Positions 62,901 through 64,000 of a stretch of 64,000 nucleotides of DNA are shown piece by piece. Made by a program: the position numbers and the translations under genes. The stretch spans positions 2,870,001 through 2,934,000 of the forward strand of contig NZ_CP097269.1 in the NCBI RefSeq assembly GCF_028473645.1, read 5' to 3'. The DNA comes from Acidovorax sp. GBBC 1281. GTDB lineage: Bacteria > Pseudomonadota > Gammaproteobacteria > Burkholderiales > Burkholderiaceae_C. How positions within the stretch are numbered: the stretch's first letter is position 1; each line of letters opens with the position of its first letter. The notes beneath the pieces are model-generated. The model made no database searches. It was not told where the DNA came from and saw nothing but the letters and a program-made list of their open reading frames with translations.

Positions 62901-64000
62901 TCAATGCACGCCGGCACGCAGGGCCGATGCCGATACCGACGGCTGCCAAGGCTTCGGTGCGACCTGCGCACCGGCGGTGAGTCGCTCGATGCCTTCGACC
63001 ACCACGCGCTGGCCGGGCTCCAGCCCGCTTCGAACGCGGTAGTCCGGCCCGATGGCCTCTTCCAGCTGCACCTCGGCAGGCTGGGCGACATCGCCCTCTT
63101 GCACCCGCCATACCTGCGCCCTGCCCTCCACGCGCTGCACGGCCTGCTGGGGCACCAGCAAGGCATCGGCGTACTGGCTTTTCACGACTTCGGCGCGCAC
63201 GAACATGCCCGGCAGCAACTGGCGCTCGGGGTTGTCCACCTGGATGCGCAGCAGCACGTCGCCGGTGCCGGGGTCTACCTGGAGGGCGGAAAACAGGATC
63301 CGGCCGTGCAGGGCATAGGGCTGCCCGTCGGCCCGCAGGATGCGGACGGGCAGGCGCGCGCCACCGGCCCGCAATGCCTCCAGTGCCGATGCCGGCTGGC
63401 GCACATCCACATAGACCTTGTCGATCTGCTGGATGCGGGCCATGGGTGTGGCATCGGTCGCCCCCACCAGCGCGCCTTCAGTAACCAGCGCCTGGTCGAT
63501 GCGACCCGCAATGGGCGCATCGATCCGGGCGAACCGCAGGTCCAGGCGACGGCGCGCCAGCACCGCCTCGGCCTGGGCGACCTCTGCGGCCGCCTGGTCG
63601 CGCTGCGAGGCGGCGTCGTCGTAATCCTGGCGGCTGACCGCGCCCTCGCGCATCAGCGGCTCCAGCCGGGCCGTCTGGGCCTGCGCACGCCGCCATGCGG
63701 CCTGGGTGCGCTGCAAGGCGGCCGCGGCCATGTCCGCATCGGCCTGGAACGGGGCCGGATTGATCTGAAAGAGCGGCTGGCCGGCCGCGATGTCCACGCC
63801 CTGCTCGAAAAGCCGGCGCTGGACGATGCCACCCACCTGCGCACGGATCTCCGCCGAGCGGACAGCCGCCACGCGGCCGGCAAGCGCCTCGCGCACGGTG
63901 ACCGCCTCGGGCTTCAAGGCCAGCACCGTGACCTGCACGGGCTCTGCCGCCTCCCGCTTCTCGGCCGGTTTGCACGCCACCAACCCGGCGGCCAGCGCGC
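62901..64000 (-). CDS. RND efflux periplasmic adaptor (MFP), 5'-truncated by window edge
   Basis: At least 360 aa of a membrane fusion protein. A lipobox-like LAAGLVAC is just visible at the window edge, so the start lies beyond base 64000. The lipoyl/hairpin/barrel layout is clear: IRAQVGGIVQRRLFEQGVDI, the alpha-hairpin between about residues 90 and 150, IDAPIAGRIDQALVTEGALV and LLPGMFVRAEV. It is 18 bp upstream of the RND pump gene. It should feed a TolC-type outer protein, not present next to it here. Confidence 0.93.
   Translation of the reverse strand, partial: ALAAGLVACKPAEKREAAEPVQVTVLALKPEAVTVREALAGRVAAVRSAEIRAQVGGIVQRRLFEQGVDIAAGQPLFQINPAPFQADADMAAAALQRTQAAWRRAQAQTARLEPLMREGAVSRQDYDDAASQRDQAAAEVAQAEAVLARRRLDLRFARIDAPIAGRIDQALVTEGALVGATDATPMARIQQIDKVYVDVRQPASALEALRAGGARLPVRILRADGQPYALHGRILFSALQVDPGTGDVLLRIQVDNPERQLLPGMFVRAEVVKSQYADALLVPQQAVQRVEGRAQVWRVQEGDVAQPAEVQLEEAIGPDYRVRSGLEPGQRVVVEGIERLTAGAQVAPKPWQPSVSASALRAGVH

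Noticed and set aside
54701..64000. One efflux operon joining the TolC-family gene with the RND pair.
   Set aside because: They are on opposite strands and separated by a membrane-protein gene and a kinase gene.

Overview
The window looks like chromosomal DNA of a high-GC beta-proteobacterium of the Comamonadaceae, probably Acidovorax or a close relative. The basis is the base composition, an Entner-Doudoroff/TRAP gluconate operon, ImuA-type SOS genes, Zur-type and cobalamin-type uptake loci, and a putative type III effector-like kinase. This placement is inference from gene content; there is no rRNA in the window.

Region 1 (1-11.9 kb) is the mating-pair-formation block of an ICEclc/SXT-like integrating conjugative element (families TIGR03746, 03749, 03752, 03751, the VirB4/TraC ATPase TIGR03744, then TIGR03757, 03756, 03755, a small membrane protein and a TraG N-terminal domain), all on the + strand. 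It ends abruptly where an IS5-family (IS903-type) element cuts traG. Region 2 (11.9-20.4 kb) is an insertion-sequence scrapyard: the IS903-type element, an unknown gene split by a second IS5-family element, a LexA-boxed imuA followed by imuB truncated by a 3.35-kb IS66-family element that carries a pRiA4b ORF-3-like passenger, and an MFS transporter broken at both ends.

Region 3 (20.4-26.2 kb, - strand) is the most interesting part. It is a tightly overlapping five-gene operon: all-alpha dUTPase, phosphoribosyltransferase-like protein, ORC/STAND-like ATPase, an unrecognised alpha/beta protein and an N6-adenine DNA methyltransferase. Base composition is visibly less GC-rich than the flanks and the cassette sits next to ICE and IS debris. 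I read it as a candidate mobile defence (conflict) system acting on nucleotides or DNA.

Region 4 (26.3-64 kb) is ordinary core or accessory chromosome. It holds a complete gluconate regulon (gntK-dctQ-dctM-dctP-edd-eda, with divergent LacI-type GntR and two identical-core palindromic operators); an Lrp regulator divergent from a PLP-dependent lyase; an OmpA-like protein, ChaC-like protein, PdxH and an AEC transporter; a cobalamin riboswitch driving a TonB receptor, BtuFCD-like ABC importer and a CbiX-ferredoxin fusion; and a Zur-headed metal cluster (Zur, MacB-like ABC pair, small Cys/His protein, DUF3299 protein, small membrane protein, ZnuD-like receptor). After these come msrA, a TetR regulator, a Pcm-like methyltransferase, a rhodanese, a TolC-family protein, a GT-C-like membrane protein, a protein kinase with a Ser/Pro-rich leader, and an RND efflux pair whose inner-membrane pump gene is frameshifted. 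A 39-bp repeat occurs three times, always in or next to the Zur cluster.
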